This document shows positions 25,401 through 35,400 of a DNA stretch of 64,000 nucleotides, in pieces; the stretch's first letter is position 1, and every line of letters begins with the position of its first letter. Source of the stretch: Thiomicrorhabdus sp033238645 (GTDB taxonomy: Bacteria > Pseudomonadota > Gammaproteobacteria > Thiomicrospirales > Thiomicrospiraceae); the NCBI GenBank assembly GCA_033238645.1, contig BQXR01000006.1, positions 150,538 to 214,537 of the forward strand, written 5' to 3'. The position numbers and the translations under genes are program-made. The notes beneath the pieces are model-generated. The model was not told where the DNA came from and did not search any database. It saw only the letters and a program-made list of their open reading frames with translations.

Positions 25401-27926
25401 TTAACTGGTAATTGCGTTATTAGCGTCTAGAGTACGTTTTACTTCAACGCGCTCATAACACTCGATCTGGTCGCCGACTTTAACATCGTTATAGTCTTTA
25501 ACACCGATACCACACTCCATTCCTTTGTTAACTTCTTGTGCATCATCTTTAAATCGACGAAGTGACTCAAGAGTTCCTTCATAGACAACAACATTTTCAC
25601 GAAGAACACGGATTGGGTTATTACGTTTAACAGTCCCTTCAGTAACCATACAACCCGCAATAAGACCAATTTTAGGTGCCTTGAAGACTTCACGTACATC
25701 AGCAACACCCAAGATATTCTCTTGAATTGCAGGAGCCAACTTACCTTCAACGGCACGTTTAACTTCATCAACAATTTCATAGATAACGCTATAGTACTTA
25801 AGACCAATACCTTCAATATCAATTAAACGCTTAGCTGCAACATCAGCACGAACATTAAAGCCGAAGATAAGTGCTTCAGAAGCGATTGCTAAGTTAGCAT
25901 CCGTCTCTGTAATTCCACCCACACCCGTTGAGATAACATTTACTTTGATCTCTTCGTTTGAAAGCTTAGTTAATGCATCTGAGATCGCTTCGATAGAACC
26001 TTGCACATCTGCTTTCAGGATAATATTAACGTGCTGAACATCCCCTTCTGCCATCTTATTGAACATGTTCTCCAACTTAGACTTCTGCTGACGAGCAATC
26101 TTCAACTCTTTAAATCTACCTTGACGGAATGTCGCAGCTTCACGAGCCTTACGCTCATTATCAACGGTAATCATCTCATCACCAGCAACAGGAACACCTG
26201 AAAGACCTAATAACTCAACTGGAATAGATGGACCTGCTTCTAATACAGTCTGACCAGCATCATTGATTAGCGCACGAACACGTCCGTACTCCATACCACA
26301 AAGAACGATATCACCCTTCTTCACAGTACCAGCCTGAACTAAGACCGTTGCCACCGTACCACGTCCTTTATCAAGACGAGATTCAACAACCACGCCTTTA
26401 GCATGTCCTTCAGTAGGCGCTTCAAGCTCAAGCATCTCTGATTGAAGAGAGATTGCATCTAGTAGATCATCAATCCCTAAACCAGTCTTAGCTGAAACAG
26501 GAATGAACTGAACATCACCACCCCACGCTTCTGGAACAACTTCTTCAGCAACCAACTCCTGCATAACGCGATCCATATTGGCTTCTTCTTTATCCATTTT
26601 GTTAACCGCGATAACCATACCAACACCAGACGCTTTAGCATGCTGAATTGCTTCTTTAGTCTGCGGCATAACACCATCATCCGCTGCAACAACGATTACA
26701 ATTACATCAGTAATCTTTGCACCACGTGCACGCATCGCTGTAAAGGCTGCGTGACCTGGAGTATCGATAAAGGTAACACCACCCATATTTGACTCAACAT
26801 GGTATGCACCGATATGCTGAGTAATTCCACCCGCTTCACCGTGTGCGACTTTCGCTTTACGAATGTAATCAAGTAGTGACGTTTTACCGTGATCTACGTG
26901 ACCCATGATCGTTACAACAGGAGAACGCGTTACTGTTTGGCCGTGATACTCTTGGTTTACGACTTCATCTTCAACCGTTACTTCGTTGAAAGCAACGGCA
27001 GTATGTCCCATTTCTTCAACAATCAGCATCGCTGTTTCTTGGTCAAGAATCTGGTTAATCGTCGCCATCGTTCCTAGTTCCATCATCATAAACTTGATAA
27101 CTTCCCCAGTTTTAATAGACATCTGCTCAGCTAAAGCTGACAAAGTGATACTTTCTGGCACTTTAACTTCTTTAATAACCGGTGCAGTAGGCTGCTGGAA
27201 ACCATGCTCATTATCCATCTGTAACGGAGCACGCTTCTCACGACCGCCACCCTTACGACCACGTTGTGGACGACGATTGCCTCCGCCAGGTCTTCCACCA
27301 CCAGGTCTTCCACCCGTTGTTTTTCTAGCTCCTGGTTTTGCAGCTGTTTTAGGACCGTCTTTACCATCATTCACTTTACGTGTTTCATGATGCTTTTGAT
27401 CTTTAGCCTTTTTAGCTGCTTTAGAGTGATCTTCCTTAGCCGCTGGAGGCGCTGCAACCTGAACCACTTCTGGCTTAGTACGTGCCTTAGTAGCTTGTTT
27501 CTGTGCTTTAGGTGCTTCAGCCTTAACTTGTGGCTTTGAAACTTCAACCTTAACTTCAGTAGGCGTTTCAACCGCAACTACTTCAGCAGACGCAGCTTCT
27601 ACAACAGATGCATCTTCAGTTACTTCTTCTTTTTTAACATAAGTACGCTTCTTGCGAACTTCAACCTTAACATTACGCTTATCTTTTCCTGCACCAGCAG
27701 ATAAGTTAAGAGTTTGCTTACGTCTTAAGGTTACTTTTTTAGGTGCTTCATCCGAAGTTTCTCCGTGAAGACTTTTTAAGTAAACTAGTAATTTACCTTT
27801 TTCGTCATCACTGATTTTATCGCCAGACTTCTTGCCTTTAATACCTGATGCCGTCATTTGAGAAAGTAACTTTTCTTCCGAAAGATTGAGTGTTTTTGAA
27901 AATTCTTTTATTGATACTTCTGACAT
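25401..27926 (-). CDS. infB: Translation initiation factor IF-2
   Basis: 841 residues. The G domain has GHVDHGKTS (G1), DTPGHAAF (G3) and NKMDKEEA (G4) around residues 350-460, followed by domains II, III and the fMet-tRNA-binding C-domain. The N-terminal 240 residues are an IF2_N module and then a low-complexity, Ala/Lys/Val-rich linker with a Gly/Arg-rich patch (GGRPGGGRPGGGNRRPQR), which is usual for gammaproteobacterial IF-2. It starts two bases after the nusA stop, so translation is coupled. Confidence 0.97.
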   Translation of the reverse strand: MSEVSIKEFSKTLNLSEEKLLSQMTASGIKGKKSGDKISDDEKGKLLVYLKSLHGETSDEAPKKVTLRRKQTLNLSAGAGKDKRNVKVEVRKKRTYVKKEEVTEDASVVEAASAEVVAVETPTEVKVEVSKPQVKAEAPKAQKQATKARTKPEVVQVAAPPAAKEDHSKAAKKAKDQKHHETRKVNDGKDGPKTAAKPGARKTTGGRPGGGRPGGGNRRPQRGRKGGGREKRAPLQMDNEHGFQQPTAPVIKEVKVPESITLSALAEQMSIKTGEVIKFMMMELGTMATINQILDQETAMLIVEEMGHTAVAFNEVTVEDEVVNQEYHGQTVTRSPVVTIMGHVDHGKTSLLDYIRKAKVAHGEAGGITQHIGAYHVESNMGGVTFIDTPGHAAFTAMRARGAKITDVIVIVVAADDGVMPQTKEAIQHAKASGVGMVIAVNKMDKEEANMDRVMQELVAEEVVPEAWGGDVQFIPVSAKTGLGIDDLLDAISLQSEMLELEAPTEGHAKGVVVESRLDKGRGTVATVLVQAGTVKKGDIVLCGMEYGRVRALINDAGQTVLEAGPSIPVELLGLSGVPVAGDEMITVDNERKAREAATFRQGRFKELKIARQQKSKLENMFNKMAEGDVQHVNIILKADVQGSIEAISDALTKLSNEEIKVNVISTGVGGITETDANLAIASEALIFGFNVRADVAAKRLIDIEGIGLKYYSVIYEIVDEVKRAVEGKLAPAIQENILGVADVREVFKAPKIGLIAGCMVTEGTVKRNNPIRVLRENVVVYEGTLESLRRFKDDAQEVNKGMECGIGVKDYNDVKVGDQIECYERVEVKRTLDANNAITS

Positions 27927-27928
27927 AC

Positions 27929-29431
27929 TTACTCTCCCTGTGACTCTTCAAACCATGGTGCACGCGCTAAAAGAATTAATTCTCCAGCCTTAGCTTCATC
28001 GATATCCAAGAATTCCAACACTTCATCAGTGCCTAGCTCTGCTAAATCTTCTTGCGTAATAATGGCATTACTTGCAAGCTGTTTTGCCCACTCTTCAGTC
28101 ATACCTTCTAAAGTGAGAAGATCATCGGCAGGTTGTGCAAGCGCAAGACGTTCTTCATCTGCAATTGCTTTTGTTAATAATGCATCCTTAGCGCGCTGCT
28201 TTAGCTCTGAAACGATGTCTTCATCAAAGCCATCAATCTCAAGCATTTCACCCGCAGGCACATAAGCGACTTCTTCAATGGTTGAAAAACCTTCCGTTAC
28301 AAGAACATCCGCCATCTCTTCATCGATATCTAAAGCGGTTACAAATACATCAACCTGACCTTTAGATTCGTTATTATGCTTAGCGGCCATATCTGTCTCG
28401 CTCATAACATTCAGTTCCCAACCCGTTAACTCACTGGCTAGACGGATATTCTGACCACTTTTACCGATCGCCTGAGAAAGCTGCTCATCATCAACAGCAA
28501 GATCCATTGTATGCTTATCTTCATCAACCATGATTGAAGTAACATCTGCTGGCGCCATAGCATTAATAACAAACTGAGCATCATTAGCATCCCATAAGAT
28601 GATATCAATACGCTCACCACCAATTTCATTGGTGACTGACTGTACACGTGAACCACGCATCCCAACACAAGCCCCAATCGGATCTAGACGAGGATCATTA
28701 CCACGAACAGCAACTTTTGCACGGAAACCAATATCACGAGCAACACTCATTACATCAATCAAATCGTCACCGATTTCAGGTACTTCAATCTTAAATAGCT
28801 CCATTAGCATCTCGTTACAAGCACGAGACATTACTAACTGTGGCCCGCGAGGACGGAATTCAACAATTTGTAAGAAAGCACGAACACGATCACCAATGCG
28901 GAAGTTTTCACGACCCACTAACTGGTTACGAGGGATAACACCGTCAACATTTTCACCTAAATCAAGAATAACGTCACCACGATCAATGCGCTTAACCTGA
29001 CCCGTCATAATTTCACCAACACGCTTACTATAATCAGCTACGATCTTCTTTCGCTCAGCTTCACGTACTTTCTGAATAATAACTTGCTTAGCGGTTTGCG
29101 CACCGATTCGACCAAAATCAATAGATTCCATTGGCTCTTCAATGAACTCACCAATTTCGATATTTGGATCTTCATCAACGGCATCCATCTCACGCAGATA
29201 CCAACCCACATTATCTTCAATCGCCGTTGCATCATCAATTACTTCCCAACGTTGGAAAGTTGCATAGTCACCTGTTTCACGATCAATCGAAACGCGAACA
29301 TCAATCTCGTCATCTTTGCTTCTACGCGTAGCTGTAGCTAAAGCGGTTTCAATTGCGTCAAAAATAATTTCCTTATCAACGCCTTTCTCATTTGCCATAA
29401 TGTCAACGACGGCTAATACTTCCTTACCCAT
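27929..29431 (-). CDS. nusA: Transcription termination/antitermination protein NusA
   Basis: 500 residues (E. coli 495). In order: N-terminal RNA-polymerase-binding domain (EVLAVVDIMANEKGVDKE), S1 domain (GEIMTGQVKRIDRGDVILDL), two KH domains (GACVGMRGSRVQSVTNEIGG), and two acidic C-terminal repeats as in gammaproteobacteria. It controls pausing and termination and acts in rRNA antitermination. Second gene of the rimP operon; the leader of that operon contains an intrinsic terminator, which makes autogenous control by NusA plausible. Confidence 0.97.
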   Translation of the reverse strand: MGKEVLAVVDIMANEKGVDKEIIFDAIETALATATRRSKDDEIDVRVSIDRETGDYATFQRWEVIDDATAIEDNVGWYLREMDAVDEDPNIEIGEFIEEPMESIDFGRIGAQTAKQVIIQKVREAERKKIVADYSKRVGEIMTGQVKRIDRGDVILDLGENVDGVIPRNQLVGRENFRIGDRVRAFLQIVEFRPRGPQLVMSRACNEMLMELFKIEVPEIGDDLIDVMSVARDIGFRAKVAVRGNDPRLDPIGACVGMRGSRVQSVTNEIGGERIDIILWDANDAQFVINAMAPADVTSIMVDEDKHTMDLAVDDEQLSQAIGKSGQNIRLASELTGWELNVMSETDMAAKHNNESKGQVDVFVTALDIDEEMADVLVTEGFSTIEEVAYVPAGEMLEIDGFDEDIVSELKQRAKDALLTKAIADEERLALAQPADDLLTLEGMTEEWAKQLASNAIITQEDLAELGTDEVLEFLDIDEAKAGELILLARAPWFEESQGE

Positions 29432-29494
29432 TACTGATTCGCCCCAATTCTTCTTAAATATTGATAAATTAACGTTTGCTTTATAAACGCCAGA

Positions 29495-29950
29495 TTAGAA
29501 TTCTGCTACTAAATTTGCTTTTTCGATGATGTCGAACTCAATCTCAAACAATTCACCATCCACTTCAACCTCAATCGTTGAGTCGGTTACCTGCACCATT
29601 GGACCTTTAAATCTTCTACGCCCCAAAACACCGACAGCAGTTCTTACCTGTACTGTTTTGCCAATATAACGTTTAAACTGACTGGGTTTAAGAAGTAGAC
29701 GCTCCATACCAGGCGATGATACCTCAAGCATATAGGCACTGCTAATAGGGTCTTCTACATCCATAATCGCACTAATTTGACGACTAACAGCAGCACAATC
29801 ATCTACATTGATACCGCCCTCTTCCTTTTCGACAAACACTCTTAATAACGAGTGACGCCCAGCAGGGAGATACTCAAATCCCCACAACTCAAAACCCATT
29901 GATTCAATTGTTGGTTTTAATAAACCTTCTAGCTTCTCTTCTAAACTCAC
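29495..29950 (-). CDS. rimP: Ribosome maturation factor RimP
   Basis: 151 residues, start GTG 29950. The conserved ELWGFEYLPAGRHSLLRVFVE and the SPGMERLLLKPSQFKRYIGK segments identify RimP, which assists 30S assembly. First gene of the rimP-nusA-infB-rbfA-truB unit. Its leader of roughly 125 bases begins at a near-consensus promoter (30086-30114) and contains two hairpins, the second an intrinsic terminator only 40 bases before the start codon. Confidence 0.95.
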   Translation of the reverse strand: MSLEEKLEGLLKPTIESMGFELWGFEYLPAGRHSLLRVFVEKEEGGINVDDCAAVSRQISAIMDVEDPISSAYMLEVSSPGMERLLLKPSQFKRYIGKTVQVRTAVGVLGRRRFKGPMVQVTDSTIEVEVDGELFEIEFDIIEKANLVAEF

Positions 29951-29989
29951 TAAATCTGTCTTCCGCTATATTTCTTGGTTTCAAATAAC

Positions 29990-30017
29990 AAAAAACCCCG
30001 TAAAGACGGGGTTTTTT
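29990..30017 (-). terminator. Intrinsic terminator inside the rimP-nusA-infB leader (possible attenuator)
   Basis: On the minus strand CCCCG and CGGGG around TCTTTA, extended by an A-run and followed by six T. It lies between the predicted rimP promoter and the rimP start, so every rimP transcript must pass it. It could also catch readthrough from acs. Confidence 0.8.
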
Positions 30018-30028
30018 AAAAGTTAAGT

Positions 30029-30053
30029 CGCTATTCAATAAGACTAAATAGCG
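30029..30053 (-). promoter_or_regulatory. Hairpin ahead of the rimP leader terminator
   Basis: CGCTATT and AATAGCG arms (7 base pairs) enclose 11 bases, 12 bases before the terminator stem. It lies in the leader and could act in a pause or antitermination decision; no alternative pairing with the terminator was obvious. Confidence 0.4.
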
Positions 30054-30085
30054 CTTAAATCTGTTTTTTTAAAAAATCTGCAAAA

Positions 30086-30114
30086 ATAATACTGTATTAA
30101 TAGCTAAATGTCAA
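30086..30114 (-). promoter_or_regulatory. Sigma-70 promoter of the rimP-nusA-infB operon
   Basis: On the minus strand a perfect TTGACA (30109-30114), a 17-base spacer and TATTAT (30086-30091, one mismatch to TATAAT). Transcription should start near 30079, about 130 bases upstream of rimP. Confidence 0.8.
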
Positions 30115-30138
30115 TATGAAAAGCGCTTTATTTAAATG

Positions 30139-30153
30139 CCCCCCTGCTCAAAA
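30139..30153 (-). repeat. Dispersed GAGCAGGGGG repeat, copy 6 (6 G)
   Basis: Six C then TGCTCAAAA on the plus strand, 64 bases beyond the acs stop and immediately upstream of the rimP promoter. Confidence 0.7.
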
Positions 30154-30216
30154 CATAAAACTATCTTATTGTATTTAAAGGTAATTAAGTAATCACACTA
30201 ACCATTTACAGTCACT

Positions 30217-32169
30217 CTACTTCTGTGATTGGAACTGTTGCAAAATAGTTGGATCTTCTAATGTAGAAGTATCCTGTGTAATCTCTTCACCTTTGGCGAT
30301 GGTTCTCAGTAGTCGGCGCATAATTTTACCTGATCGAGTTTTAGGTAAATTTGAACCAAAACGGATATCATCTGGCTTGGCAATGGCACCAATCTCTTTG
30401 GCTACCCAGTCACGCAACTCTTTAATCAAAACATCGCGAGCTTTACCCTCTGGGGTGTCTACATTCAAAACCACAAATGCAGAGACAGCCTCGCCTTTAA
30501 TCTCGTGAGGACGACCGACCACCGCAGCTTCTGCTACCAGTGGGTTTGATACCAGTGCAGACTCAATTTCCATGGTGCCTAAACGATGTCCTGACACATT
30601 CAGTACATCATCAATACGACCTAAGACCCAAAAGTAGCCATCTTCATCTTGATAAGCACTGTCGCCCACCACATAGACATTAGGGTTCTTTAACGGAAAG
30701 TAGGTCTTTTTATAACGTTCATCATCGCCCCAGACATTACGAATCATCGATGGCCATGGTTTATTAATCACTAACAAACCACCCTCGCCTGTTTTTAGTG
30801 GATTACCTTGCTCATCAACGATAGCGGCATCAATCCCAGGCAGGGCTTTCGTACAAGAACCTGGCTTAAGATTGGTGACTGGAAAAGGTGCAATCATGTG
30901 TGCACCCGTCTCTGTCTGCCACCAAGTATCAACCACTGGGCAACGCTTTCCACCAATCACTTCGTAATACCAAATCCAAGCCTCTGGGTTAATCGGCTCT
31001 CCCACCGTGCCTAAAATTCTAAGCTGTGATAGATCATATTGATTAGGCAGATCGGCACCAAACTTCATTAATGCTCTGATGGCGGTTGGTGCAGTGTAAA
31101 ACACTGTGACACCATGATCCTGACAGACTTTCCAAAAGCGTCCTGCATCAGGATAGGTAGGAACACCTTCAAACATCAACATGGTTGCACCAACAGATAG
31201 TGGCCCATAAGCCACATAGGTATGACCCGTGATCCAACCTACATCAGCCGTACACCAAAAGACATCACTGTCTTTTAGATCAAACATCCACTCATTAGTG
31301 ACATGTGCGTTTAATAGATAACCCCCTGTACTGTGCTGAACCCCTTTGGGCTTTCCAGTTGATCCAGAAGTGTAGAGTAAGAACAATGGGTGTTCTGCAT
31401 TCACCATAACAGGATCATGATAGTTACTCATGCCCGCTTCGGCCTCGAACCAGTCAATATCACGCCCAGATTTCATAGGGACGTCATCATCTGTTCGCTT
31501 AAAGACAATAACTGTTTTCACGTGATCCCCTCCCTTTTCCAGCGCAGCATCTACCGCACTTTTTAGGGGAATACTTTTACCACCACGCCGACTGGCATTG
31601 GCAGTAATCACCAACTTAGCACCCGCATCTTCAATACGATCACAAAGTGATTCTGCTGAGAAGCCACCAAAGACAACTGAATGAATTGCACCCACTCGAG
31701 CACAAGCTTGCATGGCAATCACGGCCTGCGGGATCATTGGCATATAGATAACAACTCTATCGCCCTTAGTGATGCCCTTAGAAACTAACGTATTGGCAAA
31801 ACGACAAACTTGATCATGCAGCTCTTTATAGGTATAACGCTCAATATCCCCTTGATCGCCTTCAAAAATAATCGCTAGTTTGTCACTCTTATCTTCTAGA
31901 TGACGATCAATACAGTTATAAGAAGCATTTAGCTCCCCATCTGAGAACCATTTAAAGTGAGGTGCATTTGAGTCATCTAATCCAATGGTAAATGGCTTAG
32001 ACCAAGCCAGTTTTTCACGTGCTAAATCAGACCAAAACCCAACATGATCCTTCTTCGCATCCTTATACATCTTAGCGATTTTAGTCTCTGTTAAAGTCAC
32101 ACTAGACTTAGTCTCTTTTGAGGCTTTAAAAACTCTGGACTCGGTAAGGATTGATTCGATCTTAGACAT
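30217..32169 (-). CDS. acs: Acetyl-CoA synthetase
   Basis: 650 residues from ATG 32169, which has GGAG six bases upstream; a TTG at 32181 would add four. Acs activates acetate to acetyl-CoA through acetyl-AMP. Visible motifs: TSGSTGKPKG (ATP loop), YGPLSVGATML, WWQTETGAH (adenine site), and the C-terminal LPKTRSGKIMRR with the lysine that is acetylated by Pat-type enzymes to switch the enzyme off. It is monocistronic, between dnaE and the rimP operon. Confidence 0.97.
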   Translation of the reverse strand: MSKIESILTESRVFKASKETKSSVTLTETKIAKMYKDAKKDHVGFWSDLAREKLAWSKPFTIGLDDSNAPHFKWFSDGELNASYNCIDRHLEDKSDKLAIIFEGDQGDIERYTYKELHDQVCRFANTLVSKGITKGDRVVIYMPMIPQAVIAMQACARVGAIHSVVFGGFSAESLCDRIEDAGAKLVITANASRRGGKSIPLKSAVDAALEKGGDHVKTVIVFKRTDDDVPMKSGRDIDWFEAEAGMSNYHDPVMVNAEHPLFLLYTSGSTGKPKGVQHSTGGYLLNAHVTNEWMFDLKDSDVFWCTADVGWITGHTYVAYGPLSVGATMLMFEGVPTYPDAGRFWKVCQDHGVTVFYTAPTAIRALMKFGADLPNQYDLSQLRILGTVGEPINPEAWIWYYEVIGGKRCPVVDTWWQTETGAHMIAPFPVTNLKPGSCTKALPGIDAAIVDEQGNPLKTGEGGLLVINKPWPSMIRNVWGDDERYKKTYFPLKNPNVYVVGDSAYQDEDGYFWVLGRIDDVLNVSGHRLGTMEIESALVSNPLVAEAAVVGRPHEIKGEAVSAFVVLNVDTPEGKARDVLIKELRDWVAKEIGAIAKPDDIRFGSNLPKTRSGKIMRRLLRTIAKGEEITQDTSTLEDPTILQQFQSQK

Positions 32170-32394
32170 TATTAACTCCAATTGAAGAACTAGACTTTAA
32201 GCATTGCACATTAAACTAGATATTAACTTAGACCATACTGATCGTATTAGCTAATTAGCTTTAAAACATGGGCTTTGCAGGTTGGTACGCATCTTTTCAA
32301 ACTATCAAGTTTATCACTGTCATAAGTAAAATAAACAGCGATTAGCCATTAATAAGTCGATTTATAAAAATTACGGCATACTTATAAATAAAAA

Positions 32395-32413
32395 AGCCAC
32401 TAAATAGGTGACT
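32395..32413 (-). terminator. Terminator of dnaE
   Basis: On the minus strand AGTCAC pairs with GTGGCT (one G-U) around CTATTTA and is followed by six T. It begins 36 bases after the dnaE stop. Confidence 0.7.
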
Positions 32414-32448
32414 CTTAATATAATCTGATTTAAATTTCTGGCCGTTTT

Positions 32449-35400
32449 CTAGACAATCTCGGGATGCCAGCCTTGCGCATTCAGCGCCTCAAGCAGATCA
32501 TCATCTGGAAAATATTGCACGCCCACGGGTGATTTCATCTGCACATTAGCAACTTGGTTCGTGTAATCAACGACAATTGGTAACCCCTCTTCCGCAGCAT
32601 AAGCACTTAGCAGAACCCTTAAGTCATGAATACTCTGTTCAGGGTGGCTATCTCCTTGAACGGACAGTTTGATCGCTCGGGCTTTTTCAACCCGCGCTTC
32701 TGCAAGCGTAACGACCTGTTCAGCATCCAGTTTGATTCCTCCATTAAAGGTATCCTCACTCACCTCACCAGTCACCAACACCACCATATCGACACGAATA
32801 CTATCTTTAATCGCCTCGTACACAGTTGGACGCATGACGATATCTAATCGTGCACTCTTATCATCTAGTGTAGCAAAGCCCATTCGACTACCTGATCGAG
32901 TCACTTTATTACGAATCTCAACGACTAAACCAGCAACGGTTCTTTTAACCCACTTCTCAGGACGTAAACTTGCCAAAGATGTACCCACCAGTGTGGCCAA
33001 CTCCTTTTGATACATATCGATAGGATGACCCGTCATATAGAGACCCAGTACCTCTTTTTCACCTTTAAGGCGCACCTTTTCTGACATATCAGGCACATTG
33101 AGCAGCTGCGTATCACCCTCTTCTTCAACAGATAACATTTCGCCGAATAGATCGTTTTGACCAAACTCTTCATTCTTAATCTGTTGCTCAGCCTGCTTTA
33201 AGGCCATTGGGATACTATTAATAACCGCTTGACGATTGCGATGCAGTGAGTCAAAAGAACCCGCTCGAACCAGCGCCTCTAAAACACGCTTATTAACTTT
33301 CTTGCCCGCTCGTAAACAGAAATCAAATAGATCCTTATAAAGTCCATTCGCATCACGCTCGACAATGACGTTCTCTAGCGCAGCCTCACCCGCCCCTTTT
33401 ATGCCACCAAGACCATAATTAACACCCCCAACACCATAAGGCTTGAAATGAATTTCACTGGTATTAATATCTGGCTGCAGTACTTGTAGATCCATCGCGC
33501 CACACTCATTCACCATATGGACTACTTTGTCGGTGTTATCCATATCAGAAGAGATCTGTGCCGCCATAAATTCAGCAGAATAGTGTGTTTTTAACCATGC
33601 TGACTGATAAGAGACTAATGCATAAGCGGCGGAGTGAGATTTGTTGAAGCCATAGCCTGCAAACTTCTCCACCAAATCGAAGATCTTCATAGCGAGATCA
33701 CCATCAACATTATTATTGATAGCCCCCTCTTTAAATCCATCACGCTGCTTAGCCATCTCTTCAGGTTTCTTTTTACCCATGGCGCGTCGTAACATATCTG
33801 CCTGACCCAGCGAGTATCCCGCCAAAACCTGCGCGATCTGCATGACTTGCTCTTGATAAAGGATAACCCCGTAGGTCGGCTCTAACGTATCTTTTAAGCT
33901 TTCATGCTGATACTGCGCATCGGGGTAAGAGACCTTCTCTTTACCATGTTTACGCGCAATAAAGTTATCAACCATGCCCGACTCTAACGGCCCAGGACGA
34001 AATAGGGCAACTAAAGCGATAATATCTTCAAAACAATCTGGTTTCAGACGTACAATCAGACTTTGCATACCACTGGATTCTAGCTGGAAAACACCAGTGG
34101 TTTTACCTGTTTGAATCATATCAATGGTTGGTTGGTCATCCAGAGGAATACGCGCAATATCGATAAAACCTTCATCACCTGGTTTTTTATCTTTATTGAT
34201 TGACTGTAGCGCCCAGTCGATAATCGTCAGGGTTCTTAGACCCAAAAAATCAAACTTAACCAGACCCGCAGTCTCAACATCATTTTTGTCCAATTGTGTC
34301 ACCACACTTGAACCATCAGGTTCACAAAGAAGAGGGCAAAAATGATCCAAAGGTTTAGGCCCTATAACGACCCCCCCTGCGTGTTTTCCAGTGTTTCGAA
34401 CCGTACCTTCTAACTTTAAAGCAAACTCTAGTAACTGACGGGCATCATCATCGTTATCGTATTTATCTTGTAACTCTTCTTCTTGCTCCAGCGCACCTGC
34501 TAGTTTAATCCCCAACTCATTCGGAATAAGCTTGGCAATACCATCAACCACACCATAACCCAAGCCCAATACTCGACCTACATCTCGCACAACGGCCTTA
34601 GCAGCCATAGTTCCGAAGGTGACAATCTGCGATACGTGATCACGACCGTAATGACGAGCTACATAATCAATTACCTCATCACGGCGATCCATACAAAAAT
34701 CAATATCAAAATCGGGCATAGAGACACGTTCAGGGTTCAGAAAACGCTCAAAAAGCAGATCATATTCTATCGGATCTAAATCAGTAATTTTTAGCGCATA
34801 AGCCACTAAAGACCCCGCTCCTGAACCACGCCCTGGGCCTACTGGAATTTGTTGGTTTTTTCCCCACTGAATAAAGTCCGCAACGATCAAGAAGTAACCT
34901 GGAAACCCCATCTGTAAAATAATATCTAACTCAAATTTGATTCGACCATAGTACTCAACACGCTTCTGCTCAATCTCCTCTTTTGAGAGGTGACCAAATA
35001 AAAAACTCAACCGTTCATCAAGCCCTTTGTGACTCTCTTCAATAAAGAACTCATCCATGGTCATACCTTCAGGCACAGGAAAGTCAGGTAAGAAATAGGT
35101 ATCTAACGTCAGATTAAGACTACAGCGCTTCGCAATTTCAAGCGTATTACTGATTGCTTCAGGAATATCTTCAAACAGTGCCACCATCTCTTCAGACGTT
35201 TTAAAGTACTGCTGGTCAGAATAGTTCTTAGGGCGATTTTGATCATCAATAATATAACCCGCACCAATACAAGTACGAATTTCATGCGCTTCAAAATCTT
35301 CTGACTTGGCAAAACGAACATCATTGGTTGCTACAACAGGCACGTCATAACGTAGCGCAACATCAATCACTTTACTGATGTACAACTCTTCATTATCTCG

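Noticed and set aside
26986..27390. Proline/serine-rich open frame opposite infB
   Set aside because: Antisense shadow of the low-complexity IF-2 linker; no start signal.
34371..34385. Seven-C run in dnaE as a repeat copy
   Set aside because: Followed by TGCGTG, not TGCTCAA, and it encodes conserved KHAGGVV residues of DnaE, so it is explained by coding constraint.
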